Shown in pieces: positions 9,437 through 18,221 of a DNA stretch of 64,000 bases. Both the position numbers and the translations under genes were made by a program. How positions within the stretch are numbered: position 1 is the first letter of the stretch; every line of letters begins with the position of its first letter. Source of the stretch: SLHU01 sp009929975 (GTDB taxonomy: Bacteria; Bacillota; Clostridia; Saccharofermentanales; UBA5734); assembly GCA_040776905.1 (NCBI GenBank), contig JAXGZQ010000001.1:1674001-1738000 (forward strand). The letters are read 5' to 3'. Under the pieces are notes generated by a model. The model searched no databases and had not been told where the DNA came from. It worked only from the letters and a program-made list of their open reading frames with translations.

Positions 9437-9705
9437 TGAACCGGCCGGACAAAGCAGCCCTGATCCGCTGGGCCGGCCGCCTGACGCTGGCCGCCGCACT
9501 GCTGCTCGGTGCTTATGTCCTGATCCGCTTCGCGATTGACTCATCCCGGCTGCCGGACGGCGTCTGCCCGCTGACACGGTCACGGCCGATCGCCTACACC
9601 GCGGTCGGTTTGACCCTCGTCTCGCTGATCCTGTCTTTTTTTGAGAAGGATCCGAAAAAGACCGCCCGTGAACAGACGGGTGAGAATGATCAGGAGGTCC
9701 GATGA
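9436..9705 (+). CDS. Small membrane protein of unknown function
   Basis: This 89-residue protein has two hydrophobic segments, about residues 14-32 and 52-66, and a charged, lysine-rich C-terminus. The start ATG overlaps the preceding stop by one base and its own stop overlaps the XRE gene start, so it sits in a tight three-gene unit. I recognise no family. It may be a partner of the regulator, but this is only context. Confidence 0.6.
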   Translation: MNRPDKAALIRWAGRLTLAAALLLGAYVLIRFAIDSSRLPDGVCPLTRSRPIAYTAVGLTLVSLILSFFEKDPKKTAREQTGENDQEVR

Positions 9706-9932
9706 TGCAGGAACAGGAATTTGTCCACATCTCTGAAGCGACCGGCGCAAAAATCAGGCAGCAGCGGGTTTCGCTCAACATTACACAGTCGCAGCTGGCA
9801 GACATCGTCGGCGCGTCCGTCCAGCAGATCGGACATTGTGAAGCCGGTAATTATGATGTCGCGGTTGATCGCGTCTTTGCCCTCGCCCAGGCGCTTTCCC
9901 TGTCACCAGCCCAGCTGCTGGCCGATGACTGA
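9702..9932 (+). CDS. XRE-family helix-turn-helix regulator
   Basis: This 76-residue protein is a single HTH_3 domain: IRQQRVSLNITQSQLADIVG, then VQQIGHCEAG as the recognition region, and a closing helix ending SPAQLLADD. A strong AGGAGG precedes ATG 9702, and the gene overlaps the membrane protein gene upstream by four bases. It probably controls this small operon. The recognition helix lacks the usual S-x-W-E pattern (QQIGHCEAG), which is slightly unusual. Confidence 0.75.
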   Translation: MMQEQEFVHISEATGAKIRQQRVSLNITQSQLADIVGASVQQIGHCEAGNYDVAVDRVFALAQALSLSPAQLLADD

Positions 9933-9933
9933 A

Positions 9934-10638
9934 TCAGGCTGACCGGCCGGAGGACTCAGTGGTGTTATTCTGATCAGGGTCTATCAATTGATCACTGCGG
10001 GTGAAAAAGGAACGGCAGCCGAGCCGAAGCAAGATCAGAACTGTCAATGACACGGCACCGAGGATGGTCAGCATGATGGCTGAGTCATAAGCCTGGTTGA
10101 TGATGCGGCGGGTCGCCTCAGAGGGGGTGGCACCGAGCATGAGTGCCTGTTCAACCAGCGGCCGCTGGCTGTCCATCATATCCTGAAGCTGGCGCACGGC
10201 CAGTGATATACCGGTCATTGAGTTGCCGATCAGCATCCCGGCGAGTGGAATGAAATAACGCGGATCGTACCATGGCCGCAGGCGGATCACCGCGAACAGG
10301 AAAAACAGCAGGCAGGACAGCGTGCCGGCGACCATTGCCAGGGCGATGACTTTTTATAGTGAAGCCGGTGCTTTGCGGGCCTGCCGTCTGATGAACGTGG
10401 CGATCGCGAACCATTCCATCAGGAGGATCACCAGAATTGTCAGGGCAGGATGAGGATGGCCAAACAGAAGATTGAGGACATATCCGGTCAGGATCAGCTG
10501 TAATGTCATACGGACCGAAGCAAGCAGGATGTCCTTTTCCCGCCGGATGCCGCGACGGCGGACAATGAACAGCACAATGACAATGAAACTATAAGCCAGA
10601 GCAACCTGCCAGATTGACAGTGTAATGATATCATTCAT
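9934..10638 (-). pseudogene. fetB: FetB-like (UPF0014) iron export permease, interrupted by an in-frame stop
   Basis: Two in-frame pieces read as one UPF0014 permease. The N-terminal part from ATG 10638 has three membrane segments (IWQVALAYSFIVIVLF and later). The C-terminal part carries the family landmark IPLAGMLIGNSMTG and the EALMLGATPSEA loop. A single TAA at 10354-10356 separates them with no change of frame. The start overlaps the fetA stop (ATGAATGA). The family partners with FetA to export iron and ease peroxide stress. With the partner also broken, the locus is probably dead, though one nonsense codon could be an assembly error. Confidence 0.75.
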
Positions 10639-11222
10639 GCCCGACACCTTCCTTTTCCGGCTGGATCCGGCCTTCATCCGTGACACGAATGATCCGGTCT
10701 GAATAGGTCTGTGCGACCTGAGATGAATGCGTGACCATGATCAGTGACTTCTGCTTTTCCCGCGCGAATCGGGAAAGAATCTGGAAAATCAAGTCTTCTG
10801 TTGACTCGTCAAGCGCTGATGATGGCTCGTCCAGCAAGTAGACCGGGGCATCGAGAAGCAGTGCACGGCCGTGTGCCAGACGCTGCATCTCGCCGCCGGA
10901 CAGGCGGTCAACGGGATCATCCAGTTTCTTGCCAAGGCTCAGCCGAGGCAGCAGATCTGTCAGTTCCTGATCCGGTGCGTCTGGCCGATGCTGCATCCTG
11001 AACCCAAGATTCAGATTGTCACGGACCGTTCCGGGAAAGGGCAGCGGGTTTTGCGGCAGCATGATGACGCTGCGCCGGTGCGTGACGGAATCGATCGACT
11101 CAAGCACCTGGTCCTGATACAGGATCCGGCCGGATGTCGGGGAAATCATCTTATTGAGCAGCCGGAGAATGGTTTTTTTCCATGACCGTCCATTCGCGGC
11201 CGGCGATTGCCTGGAAACCGAA
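10631..11222 (-). pseudogene. fetA: FetA-like ABC ATPase lacking Walker A
   Basis: The readable frame holds ISPTSGRI, a Q-loop (MLPQNP), the signature LSGGEMQR, Walker B YLLDEPSSALD and the H-loop VTHSS, which match FetA-type ATPases. Upstream, TILRLLNK in the same frame is the segment that normally follows Walker A. Before it, a different frame reads IAGREWTVM, the segment that normally precedes Walker A. The GxxGxGK(S/T) codons between are missing and the frame changes at a run of seven A. Without Walker A the protein cannot bind ATP normally. Confidence 0.75.
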
Positions 11223-11312
11223 TCAACGGTAGAATAGAGGGTGTCATGTTGAATACAGGGGACGTTGTGATCCGTCAGCCGTGGCCCTGAGATAACGCAA
11301 GGAGGACAGGCA

Positions 11313-11795
11313 ATGAGTTTGATTCAATTCGCGATCAAGATGGAAAAAGATGGTGAAGCATATTATGAGAAACAGGTTGAACAATTCAAAGGTCAACCGA
11401 TCGCCAGAGTGTTCGGGTTTCTCGCCGAAGCGGAAAGAAAGCACGCCGCGCTGCTGGCCAGCTGCGACGCCGGCCAACCAGTTGAATATGAGGATCCTGC
11501 ACTGAACAAGGCCCGTCATGTCTTCAGCGACCTGAAGAACTACCGGGTCGATGAGACGGCGGCGCCGCGTCAGCTGGAAGTCTACCGCTACGCGATGGAG
11601 ATTGAGCAGAAAAGTATTGATCTGTATCGCAAACTTCGTACGGACAGCGGTCAGGACGCACAGCGGGAACTGCTGGATTTCCTGGTTGAGCAGGAAGAAG
11701 ATCATTATGCGCTTTTCGAACAGCTGACTGAACTTGTGGAACGTCCGGAAGCCTGGGTTGAAGACGCTGAATTCGGCCAGAGGGAAGACTACTGA
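11313..11795 (+). CDS. Rubrerythrin/ferritin-like diiron protein
   Basis: This 160-residue, all-helical, acidic protein carries paired E-x-x-H or E-x2-Y motifs spaced as in the ferritin-like four-helix bundle: EKDGEAYYEKQ, EAERKHAALL, MEIEQKSIDLY and EQEEDHYALFEQL. Such proteins bind a diiron centre and commonly reduce peroxide in anaerobes or store iron. No C-terminal rubredoxin Cys-x2-Cys domain is present, so it is the short form. The start follows GGAGGACA. It lies next to the decayed iron exporter, and the downstream dehydrogenase starts one base after its stop. Confidence 0.78.
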   Translation: MSLIQFAIKMEKDGEAYYEKQVEQFKGQPIARVFGFLAEAERKHAALLASCDAGQPVEYEDPALNKARHVFSDLKNYRVDETAAPRQLEVYRYAMEIEQKSIDLYRKLRTDSGQDAQRELLDFLVEQEEDHYALFEQLTELVERPEAWVEDAEFGQREDY

Positions 11796-11796
11796 T

Positions 11797-12753
11797 ATGA
11801 AGCTGGTTGTTCTGGACGGACATACGCTGAATCCGGGAGATCTGGACTGGCAGCCGCTGGCTGCGCTCGGTGATCTGACCGTTTACCCACGGACATCTCC
11901 GGACGCCATTGTAGAACGGATCGGCGATGCCGACATCATCCTGACGAATAAGACACCGATCAGCGCCGGGACACTTGAACACTGCCCGAATCTGCGCTAT
12001 ATCGGAGTTCTGGCCACCGGATTCAATATCATTGACACCCGGGCGGCGTCAGCCCGGGGCATTGTCGTGACGAATATCCCCGGGTATAGTACGCAGGCCG
12101 TGGCACAGATGACATTCGCTTTGATTCTTGAACTTTGCAACCACGTTCAGAAGCACAGCGATTCGATCATGCGCGGCGACTGGAACCGGGCAGAGGATTT
12201 TTGCTACTGGAACGAACCGCTGACTGAGCTGGCAGGCATGACCCTGGGTCTGATCGGTTTCGGCCAGATCGGACGCCAGGTCGCACGACTGGCCGCAGCG
12301 TTTGATTTACGTGTTCTGGCGGCTGTCCGCGATCCGGCGGCTGTTTCAGATGCCGGATCAGTTGAATTGACTGATTTGCCGACTGTGATTCGCCAAGCCG
12401 ATATTATTTCGCTGCATGTCCCGCAGACCGAGGAAACGACCGGGATGATCAACGCGGAACGACTGTCCCGGATGAAGCGGGGAGCCTGGCTGATCAACAC
12501 CGCCCGCGGCGGTCTCATTGAGGATATCGCGGTTCGGGACGCGCTGGTCAGCGGCCAGCTCGGCGCCTATGCTGCGGATGTTCTGTCCACTGAACCCATG
12601 CCGGAGGAACATCCACTGACCGGAGCACCGAATCTGCTGTTGACCCCGCATATCGCCTGGGCTCCGCAGCAGACCCGCCGCCGGCTGATGCAGATCGCGG
12701 CAGATAATATCAAGGCCTATCGTCACGGCCGCATTCAAAACCAGGTGAACTGA
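11797..12753 (+). CDS. D-2-hydroxyacid dehydrogenase (hydroxypyruvate reductase-like)
   Basis: This 318-residue NAD(P)-dependent enzyme interconverts a 2-oxoacid and a D-2-hydroxyacid. The nucleotide fold is GLIGFGQIGRQVARL near residue 150. The catalytic triad is visible as Arg in NTARGGLI, Glu in LSTEPMPEEHPL and His in LTPHIAWA. It resembles glycerate dehydrogenases more than lactate dehydrogenases, but this is a weak distinction. The start is ATG 11797, one base after the ferritin-like stop; an in-frame extension into that gene is rejected. A hairpin terminator follows. Confidence 0.88.
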   Translation: MKLVVLDGHTLNPGDLDWQPLAALGDLTVYPRTSPDAIVERIGDADIILTNKTPISAGTLEHCPNLRYIGVLATGFNIIDTRAASARGIVVTNIPGYSTQAVAQMTFALILELCNHVQKHSDSIMRGDWNRAEDFCYWNEPLTELAGMTLGLIGFGQIGRQVARLAAAFDLRVLAAVRDPAAVSDAGSVELTDLPTVIRQADIISLHVPQTEETTGMINAERLSRMKRGAWLINTARGGLIEDIAVRDALVSGQLGAYAADVLSTEPMPEEHPLTGAPNLLLTPHIAWAPQQTRRRLMQIAADNIKAYRHGRIQNQVN

Positions 12754-12791
12754 TTCCGTCAGAAGATACCACTGTCATCTGAACTGATCAT

Positions 12792-12818
12792 GGCCCCGCC
12801 GGCGGCGGGGCCTTTTTT
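12792..12818 (+). terminator. Rho-independent terminator
   Basis: GGCCCCGCC and GGCGGGGCC form a stem with a very short loop, followed by six T. It closes the ferritin-like/dehydrogenase unit. Confidence 0.92.
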
Positions 12819-12950
12819 GCCTGAAAATACTAAAAATGAATTATCTGATAGATCAATCAGAATATGCGGCCAGATATTCATCTATCTATATATAGCATAA
12901 AAACATCGGATTAATAAAACTATAACTGATAAAATGCATAAATATCAACA

Positions 12951-12978
12951 TTGTATTGTTCAAATTTTATGCTATTAT
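12951..12978 (+). promoter_or_regulatory. Probable promoter of the sugar ABC/GH5 operon
   Basis: TTGTAT and TATTAT are separated by 16 bases inside a strikingly AT-rich 200-base stretch (12830-13030) between the terminator and the first permease. The rest of this 345-base gap holds no coding frame I can support. Confidence 0.5.
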
Positions 12979-13098
12979 CATAGGTAGCAGCTTGTCTCAC
13001 ATCACTTGTCTCAAAATCCTGACTTTCATAGGGATGATTAACTGCTTCGGCTGATGTTTTCAGAAATCGCTTTCCAGAACTCCAACAGGAGGTTAAGC

Positions 13099-14106
13099 AT
13101 GTTTCTGTCGACTAGTTCACGATCCGGCGATATCATCAACCTGCGGACCCGGCAGGGATGGCGTCTGCTGGGCAAACTGATCTGGAAATACAAATGGGTC
13201 TATCTGCTCATGTTATTTCCTGGAATCGGCTTGACGATTCTGTTCCGCTATCTGCCACTTCCCGGTATCCTGCTCTCATTCAAGACGTTCAAACCTGTCT
13301 TCGGCGGACAGGCCGGCCTGTTCGGATTTCTTGAGGCCAGCCCGTGGGTCGGGTTCCAGCACTTTGAGCGAATGATGCAGGAACGCGATTTCTGGATCGC
13401 GGTACGAAATACGATTGTCATATCGATCTATAAACTGATCGTTGGATTTCCGTATCCGATCATACTGGCCCTGATGATCAGCGAGATCAAATTCCGCCGG
13501 ACCAAGCGTACCCTTCAGACGATCTATACATTTCCGCATTTCCTGTCCTGGGTCGTCGTTGCCGGCATCATCCTCAACCTGCTCGGTGATTCCGGTGCCG
13601 TTAAGAAGGTTGTCGTGTATTTTGATCCGTCGATGCAGGATCGCTGGAATGTATTATACAGTTCAGCGTATTTCCGATCCCTTCTGGTTGGATTTGATAT
13701 CTGGAAATCCGGCGGCTGGGGCACGATCCTATACCTGGCGGCGATCACCGGTATTGATCCGTCATTGACTGAAGCGGCGACGATTGACGGATGCAACCGC
13801 TTTAAACGTATCTGGCATATTACACTGCCCGGCATGTCCGGCATCATCATCATCATGCTGATTCTCAGTGTCGGCAACATGATGAATGCTAATTTCGACC
13901 AGGTCTTCAACCTGTACTCGGCTCCTGTGTTCAAAGTCGGTGATATCATCGATACTTATATTTATCGAATGACATTTCAGAGTACGACCCGAATGGACTA
14001 TGGCTTTACAACCGCGGCCGGCCTGTTTAAAAATCTGATCAACTTCACTTTGCTGGTCTCAGCGAATCAGATTTCCAAACGGGTTACCGGCCAGGGCATC
14101 ATGTAA
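13099..14106 (+). CDS. Carbohydrate ABC transporter permease (LplB/YtcP-type)
   Basis: This 335-residue membrane protein has about six transmembrane segments and the EAA loop (EAATIDGCNRFKRIWHITLPG), which docks the ATPase. It matches the first permease of CUT1 importers of the LplB group. The start is ATG 13099 behind AGGAGGTTAAGC, not the longer frame from 13054. It is first in an operon with a second permease, a binding lipoprotein and a GH5 enzyme. No ATPase gene is present, so a shared MsmX-like ATPase elsewhere is likely. Confidence 0.9.
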   Translation: MFLSTSSRSGDIINLRTRQGWRLLGKLIWKYKWVYLLMLFPGIGLTILFRYLPLPGILLSFKTFKPVFGGQAGLFGFLEASPWVGFQHFERMMQERDFWIAVRNTIVISIYKLIVGFPYPIILALMISEIKFRRTKRTLQTIYTFPHFLSWVVVAGIILNLLGDSGAVKKVVVYFDPSMQDRWNVLYSSAYFRSLLVGFDIWKSGGWGTILYLAAITGIDPSLTEAATIDGCNRFKRIWHITLPGMSGIIIIMLILSVGNMMNANFDQVFNLYSAPVFKVGDIIDTYIYRMTFQSTTRMDYGFTTAAGLFKNLINFTLLVSANQISKRVTGQGIM

Positions 14107-14118
14107 AGGAGGCGTGGC

Positions 14119-15045
14119 ATGGATCAGTCATACAAGGGGTTCGATCCTGATTTTCTCCCGGTCAAGACAAAAAAAATGAACCGGCTGGACCGGGTCACAA
14201 CATTCGACATCATCAATGTACTCATTCAGATCGGGATCGCGCTGGTGATCATTTATCCGTTCTACAATACGATCCTGGTGTCACTCGTCCCACAAGTCGA
14301 CTATGTCCGGTCGCCCTTCATGCTGCTGCCCAAACGGATCACATTCGAGTCCTATGAGTTTGTTTTCGGCTCTAATCTGCTGCTGCGCTCGATGCGAACC
14401 TCGGTGCTGATGATGATCGCCGGTACCATTTACAATATGACGCTGACGATCCTGATGGCGTATGCCTTTACCAAACCGCTGCCCGGCAAGGCGTTCTTCC
14501 GGTTTGTCAACATCTTTACCATGTATTTCGGCGGCGGCCTCGTACCCTATTATCTCCTGATCAACGCGATCGGGCTTTCCAACAGCTTCTGGGTCATGGT
14601 ATTCCCGACCGTCATCTCCGTTCCCTATATGCTGATTGTCTCCAACTATTTTTCCAGCATTCCGATTGAACTGGTTGAGTCGGCCAGCATGGACGGCGCG
14701 ACCGAGATGCGCATTCTGATGGTCATCATTCTGCCGCTGTCACTGCCGATTCTGGCGACCTTTACCCTGTATTACGCGGTGGAGCGCTGGAATGAGTGGT
14801 ACAGCGCGATGCTGTTCATCAAGGATGTCAACAAGTGGCCACTTCAAATGACTTTGCGCAAGATCATCCAGGATGCCAATTTCATCTCTTCGGATCCGAT
14901 GACAGGAGAGGTGAGGCCGCCGACCTATGGTGAAGGCGTGAAAATGGCCAGTATCGTCATTACGGTGTTTCCCCTGATGGCCGTCTATCCGTTGCTCCAG
15001 CGGTATTTTCTCACGGGACTGACGCTGGGCGCCGTCAAGGGTTGA
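14119..15045 (+). CDS. Carbohydrate ABC transporter permease (LplC/YtcP-type)
   Basis: This 308-residue, six-segment membrane protein is the second CUT1 permease. Its EAA-type loop reads ESASMDGATEMRILMVIILP. It follows the first permease by 12 bases with its own AAAGGAGG box. The two form the membrane channel for the sugar bound by the downstream lipoprotein. Family members with this gene order often import oligosaccharides. The substrate is suggested only by the GH5 gene two positions downstream. Confidence 0.9.
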   Translation: MDQSYKGFDPDFLPVKTKKMNRLDRVTTFDIINVLIQIGIALVIIYPFYNTILVSLVPQVDYVRSPFMLLPKRITFESYEFVFGSNLLLRSMRTSVLMMIAGTIYNMTLTILMAYAFTKPLPGKAFFRFVNIFTMYFGGGLVPYYLLINAIGLSNSFWVMVFPTVISVPYMLIVSNYFSSIPIELVESASMDGATEMRILMVIILPLSLPILATFTLYYAVERWNEWYSAMLFIKDVNKWPLQMTLRKIIQDANFISSDPMTGEVRPPTYGEGVKMASIVITVFPLMAVYPLLQRYFLTGLTLGAVKG

Positions 15046-15113
15046 CATAGAAAATCGTGTTCTCAAATGTCAGAAACGGCAAGATCCGTTCTGACCATGA
15101 AGGAGGGTTGTCT

Positions 15114-16772
15114 GTGAAGTATGTAAGAAGTATTCTACTGCTCGCGCTGGCGTTTGTGCTGCTGCTGGGAACAGTCGCATGCGGTACAACGGATGTAACA
15201 TCCGGTTCCGGCACGACGACAACACCGGCGAGTGGAGAAACCACGACCAAAGGAGAAGATGAACCGACAGAAACAACAGAACCAGGTGAGACGGCCTATG
15301 AAACAAAAATAACAATTTCTCAAACGGTACTGGACGCGGAAAAAACTGGCAATACTGCGAGAGACCAGTGGTTTAATGAGAAATTCAATGTAGAATGGGA
15401 ATTCATCCCGGTGACCTGGGGTGACTGGACAGAAAAAGTCCGCGCCATGATCGCCGGCGACGATATGCCGGATCTGCTCTGGTGGGATATGAAGCTGAAT
15501 CACACGGCTGAGTTCCGCGGCTGGGCTGAAGCCGGCGCGTTCCGCGAGATCCCGGCGGATCTGTCGACGTGGCCGAATCTGGCAGCGAAACGTGAGGCAC
15601 TGACATCTGATGATGAGATGCTGACTGTCGATAATAAGCTCTACGGCTGGCCGGCTCATCGTAATAATCCTGACTGGATGCAGAATGTCTATTATCCGCT
15701 GTTCGCCTATCGCAGAGACTGGGCGAAAGAAGTCGGCATGTATAAGGAAGGCGACGCCTATACATGGGACGAGATCAAGGAAATGATCGATACCGTCAAG
15801 GCTGAGGATCCCGGCGGAAACGGTGCCGGCAATACCTTCGGCATCACGTCTGAGGCCTGGGCGTTCCCGGGTGTCTTCATGGAAATTCTCGGCTATGCTG
15901 AAGAGCGTACCGGTTATATCAAGACCGATGAAGGCTGGATTCCCCACTTCACGACGGACGCGTTCCGCGAGGAGCTGAAATTCGTTTCTGAGCTGTACCG
16001 CGATGGCTATATCTGGAAAGACCAGATGGTTGTCGGCGGTTCAGAAGGCGCGGACAACTTCTTTGCCGGCCGTTCGTTCATGTTCCTGGGCAACAACTCG
16101 CCCAGCTGGTTCGGTGGCACAGCGTTCCCGCAGATGGTTGACGGCGGCATTGTCGCGTCAACTGATGATGTCGCTCCGATGATGGCACTCAGCCCGATGG
16201 ACGACAAGCGGTTCACCCTGACCCAGACGGAAGACTACTGGACCGTGACGCATTTCGCCTATCACGTTGATGACGAGAAAATGGAACGTATTCTTGATAT
16301 GTGGGATTGGCTGGCATCCGAAGACGGCCGTGCGTTCAGTCTGGCTGGTATTCCCGATGTCGACTACACGCGCAATGCCGACGGCACCATCACGATCCTC
16401 TGGGAGAAGAACGCGGATGGCGATTTCATCTCTCCGTATCAGGATACCGGAGGCAACATGTACACCCCGCCGACACTGATCTCCTCTCCGAATGAGACGA
16501 GCCGTATGGCCGGATTCGATGCCTTTGACCTGATTCATGAATTCATGCAGACTTCATCTGACTATCATGTCAACGAAGTCAACTGGCCGCTGGCTGTCTT
16601 TGGCGGCGAGCAGTACAGCACCTACGGCGCCTTCAGTTCTGAGGTCACCAATAAGATCAAGGAAATCATGGCGGCTTCGGAGGATGTTGATACCCTGCTC
16701 GATGCTTATCTGGCGGAAATGGAACCCAAGTGGCGTCCGGTCGCGGATGAGCTCAATGCTCAGCTGCCGTAA
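15114..16772 (+). CDS. Extracellular sugar-binding lipoprotein of the ABC importer
   Basis: This 552-residue protein begins with a lipoprotein signal peptide and lipobox (GTVAC, lipidated Cys23), then a Thr/Ser/Glu-rich linker of about 35 residues and a large solute-binding domain. Length and the WWDMKLNHTAEFRGWAEAG-like region fit the LplA type of CUT1 binding proteins, which are larger than the usual 400-residue subunits. The start is GTG 15114 behind AAGGAGGG. It is anchored on the outer face of the membrane and delivers sugar to the two permeases. Confidence 0.88.
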   Translation: MKYVRSILLLALAFVLLLGTVACGTTDVTSGSGTTTTPASGETTTKGEDEPTETTEPGETAYETKITISQTVLDAEKTGNTARDQWFNEKFNVEWEFIPVTWGDWTEKVRAMIAGDDMPDLLWWDMKLNHTAEFRGWAEAGAFREIPADLSTWPNLAAKREALTSDDEMLTVDNKLYGWPAHRNNPDWMQNVYYPLFAYRRDWAKEVGMYKEGDAYTWDEIKEMIDTVKAEDPGGNGAGNTFGITSEAWAFPGVFMEILGYAEERTGYIKTDEGWIPHFTTDAFREELKFVSELYRDGYIWKDQMVVGGSEGADNFFAGRSFMFLGNNSPSWFGGTAFPQMVDGGIVASTDDVAPMMALSPMDDKRFTLTQTEDYWTVTHFAYHVDDEKMERILDMWDWLASEDGRAFSLAGIPDVDYTRNADGTITILWEKNADGDFISPYQDTGGNMYTPPTLISSPNETSRMAGFDAFDLIHEFMQTSSDYHVNEVNWPLAVFGGEQYSTYGAFSSEVTNKIKEIMAASEDVDTLLDAYLAEMEPKWRPVADELNAQLP

Positions 16773-16847
16773 CCGCACCAACGGATGAAATGAAAGGCCA
16801 TGGCATATGCTGTGGCCTTTCTCATCACAGCACAAGGAGGATCAGTA

Positions 16848-17846
16848 ATGAAGAAACAGACTGTACTGCCGCGCTGGCGCGGATTCAACCTTCTGGGCGT
16901 CTTTGTCATGAGTTCGCCCGGCCATTTTGAAGAAGAAGACTTTCAGATTGTCAGTGATCTTGGATTCGATTTTGTCCGACTTCCCTTGAACTATACCTTC
17001 TGGATCGACTACGATGATCCCTATGCGATCAACGAAAGAAAAATCGATGTCGTCGATCAGGCCGTTCGCTGGGGAGAGAAATACGGCGTTCATGTGAATG
17101 TCTCCTTCCATCGCGGCCCGGGATTTTCAGTCGCGCGTGACCGGGTGGAACCTTTTGATCTGTGGCGTGATGCTGAAGCCCTCGAAGTCTTCAAACTGCA
17201 CTGGACCACCTTTGCCCGCCGCTACAACGGAATTTCCAGTGACAAAGTCAGCTTCAATCTGCTCAATGAACCTGCGGCGGTCGGACCGGCTGAGCATGCC
17301 AAGGTCATGCGCGCGACCGTTGCGGCGATTCATGAAATCGATCCGAAGCGGCTGGTGCTGCTCGATGGCCTCAACTACGGCAATGTGCCGATGCCTGATC
17401 TGGGTGATCTGGCGATGGATCATGTCGCTCAGAGTTGCCGTGCCTATATTCCGCATGGTATTACCCATTACCGGGCCAGCTGGGTGGATCGGCGCCGGAC
17501 CTTCCCCGAAGCGAAATGGCCGGGCGGCTGGACCGCCAACGAAGGCCTGTGGGATCGGGAACGGCTGGAGAAACACTATGGGGCCTGGGCCGCGATCGCC
17601 GAGAATTACAATATGGGTGTTCATTGCGGTGAGGGCGGCTGCTTCAGCAAGACTCCGCATGATGTCACACTGCGCTGGATGGATGATGTTCTCGATGTCC
17701 TGACCGGTTACAATATCGGCTACGCGCTGTGGAATCTCAAGGGCGGTTTCGGTATTCTCGATTCAGATCGGGACGATGTCGACTATGTCGATTATCGCGG
17801 CCATAAACTGGATAAAAAGATGCTCGATCTGCTGAAGAAATATTGA
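16848..17846 (+). CDS. Glycoside hydrolase family 5 enzyme, cytoplasmic
   Basis: This 332-residue TIM-barrel hydrolase has the GH5 landmarks: RGFNLLG at residues 11-17, VRLPLNY at 43-49, the acid/base Glu141 in FNLLNEP, and the nucleophile Glu262 in HCGEGGCF. GH5 enzymes cleave beta-1,4-linked glucans, mannans or related glycans. No signal peptide is present, so it probably acts on short oligosaccharides brought in by the importer encoded just upstream. The start is ATG 16848 behind AAGGAGGATCAG. A terminator follows. Confidence 0.87.
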   Translation: MKKQTVLPRWRGFNLLGVFVMSSPGHFEEEDFQIVSDLGFDFVRLPLNYTFWIDYDDPYAINERKIDVVDQAVRWGEKYGVHVNVSFHRGPGFSVARDRVEPFDLWRDAEALEVFKLHWTTFARRYNGISSDKVSFNLLNEPAAVGPAEHAKVMRATVAAIHEIDPKRLVLLDGLNYGNVPMPDLGDLAMDHVAQSCRAYIPHGITHYRASWVDRRRTFPEAKWPGGWTANEGLWDRERLEKHYGAWAAIAENYNMGVHCGEGGCFSKTPHDVTLRWMDDVLDVLTGYNIGYALWNLKGGFGILDSDRDDVDYVDYRGHKLDKKMLDLLKKY

Positions 17847-17864
17847 CGATAGTGATTTGATGCC

Positions 17865-17900
17865 AGACGCAGACCGTCAATCGGCGGTCTGCGTCTTTTC
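17865..17900 (+). terminator. Rho-independent terminator after the GH5 operon
   Basis: A 12-base-pair stem (AGACGCAGACCG / CGGTCTGCGTCT) with an eight-base loop is followed by TTTTC. Confidence 0.9.
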
Positions 17901-17973
17901 TGTGGGTCGGAAATCAATCGGATACAGATTGATCAGAACGTGATGTCACGTGATGTCAGCAGTTAAAACTCGC

Positions 17974-18002
17974 TTGACATCCAGCCGGCCGGTCGATATA
18001 AT
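17974..18002 (+). promoter_or_regulatory. Consensus sigma-70 type promoter of the tRNA pair
   Basis: Perfect TTGACA (17974-17979) and TATAAT (17997-18002) are separated by exactly 17 bases. The tRNA-Gly gene begins 20 bases downstream. Confidence 0.92.
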
Positions 18003-18021
18003 ACCTCATGCGCTGGTTTGT

Positions 18022-18095
18022 GCGGGTGTAGTTCAATGGCAGAACTCCAGCTTCCCAAGCTGACCACGAGGGTTCGATTCCCTTCACCCGCTCCA
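18022..18095 (+). tRNA. tRNA-Gly (anticodon CCC)
   Basis: A full cloverleaf is visible: the GCGGGTG/CACCCGC acceptor stem, D-loop TTCAATGGCA, anticodon loop TTCCCAA, T-arm GGGTTCGATTCCC and an encoded CCA end. Confidence 0.93.
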
Positions 18096-18106
18096 ATAAA
18101 ACCTAT

Positions 18107-18182
18107 GCCTTTTTAGCTCAGTCGGTAGAGCGCATCCATGGTAAGGATGAGGTCGCCGGTTCGATTCCGGCAAAAGGCTCCA
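18107..18182 (+). tRNA. tRNA-Thr (anticodon GGT)
   Basis: The GCCTTTT/AAAAGGC acceptor stem, anticodon stem CATCC/GGATG with loop ATGGTAA, T-arm CCGGTTCGATTCCGG and encoded CCA are all present. It lies 11 bases after tRNA-Gly and shares its promoter. The AT-rich accessory region begins just beyond it. Confidence 0.93.
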
Positions 18183-18183
18183 C

Positions 18184-18221
18184 AAAAGGACTCCAGTATT
18201 GATACAATGCTGGAGTCCTTT
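18184..18221 (+). terminator. Terminator of the tRNA operon
   Basis: An inverted repeat (AAAGGACTCCAG ... CTGGAGTCCTTT) of about 16 pairs with one G-T pair ends in TTT. It is the last feature of clearly chromosomal base composition. Confidence 0.85.

Noticed and set aside
9934..10638. Frameshift in fetB
   Set aside because: Both parts lie in the same frame, so the lesion is one in-frame TAA at 10354-10356, not a shift.
15135..15947. A 270-codon open frame on the minus strand inside the sugar-binding lipoprotein gene
   Set aside because: The plus strand carries a clear lipoprotein and a solute-binding domain. The antisense frame lacks recognisable motifs and is a codon-bias shadow.
18022..18182. 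tRNA 3' ends as the phage attachment site
   Set aside because: The element encodes serine recombinases, which do not usually use tRNA genes. No repeat of the tRNA-Thr 3' end was seen further right in the window.
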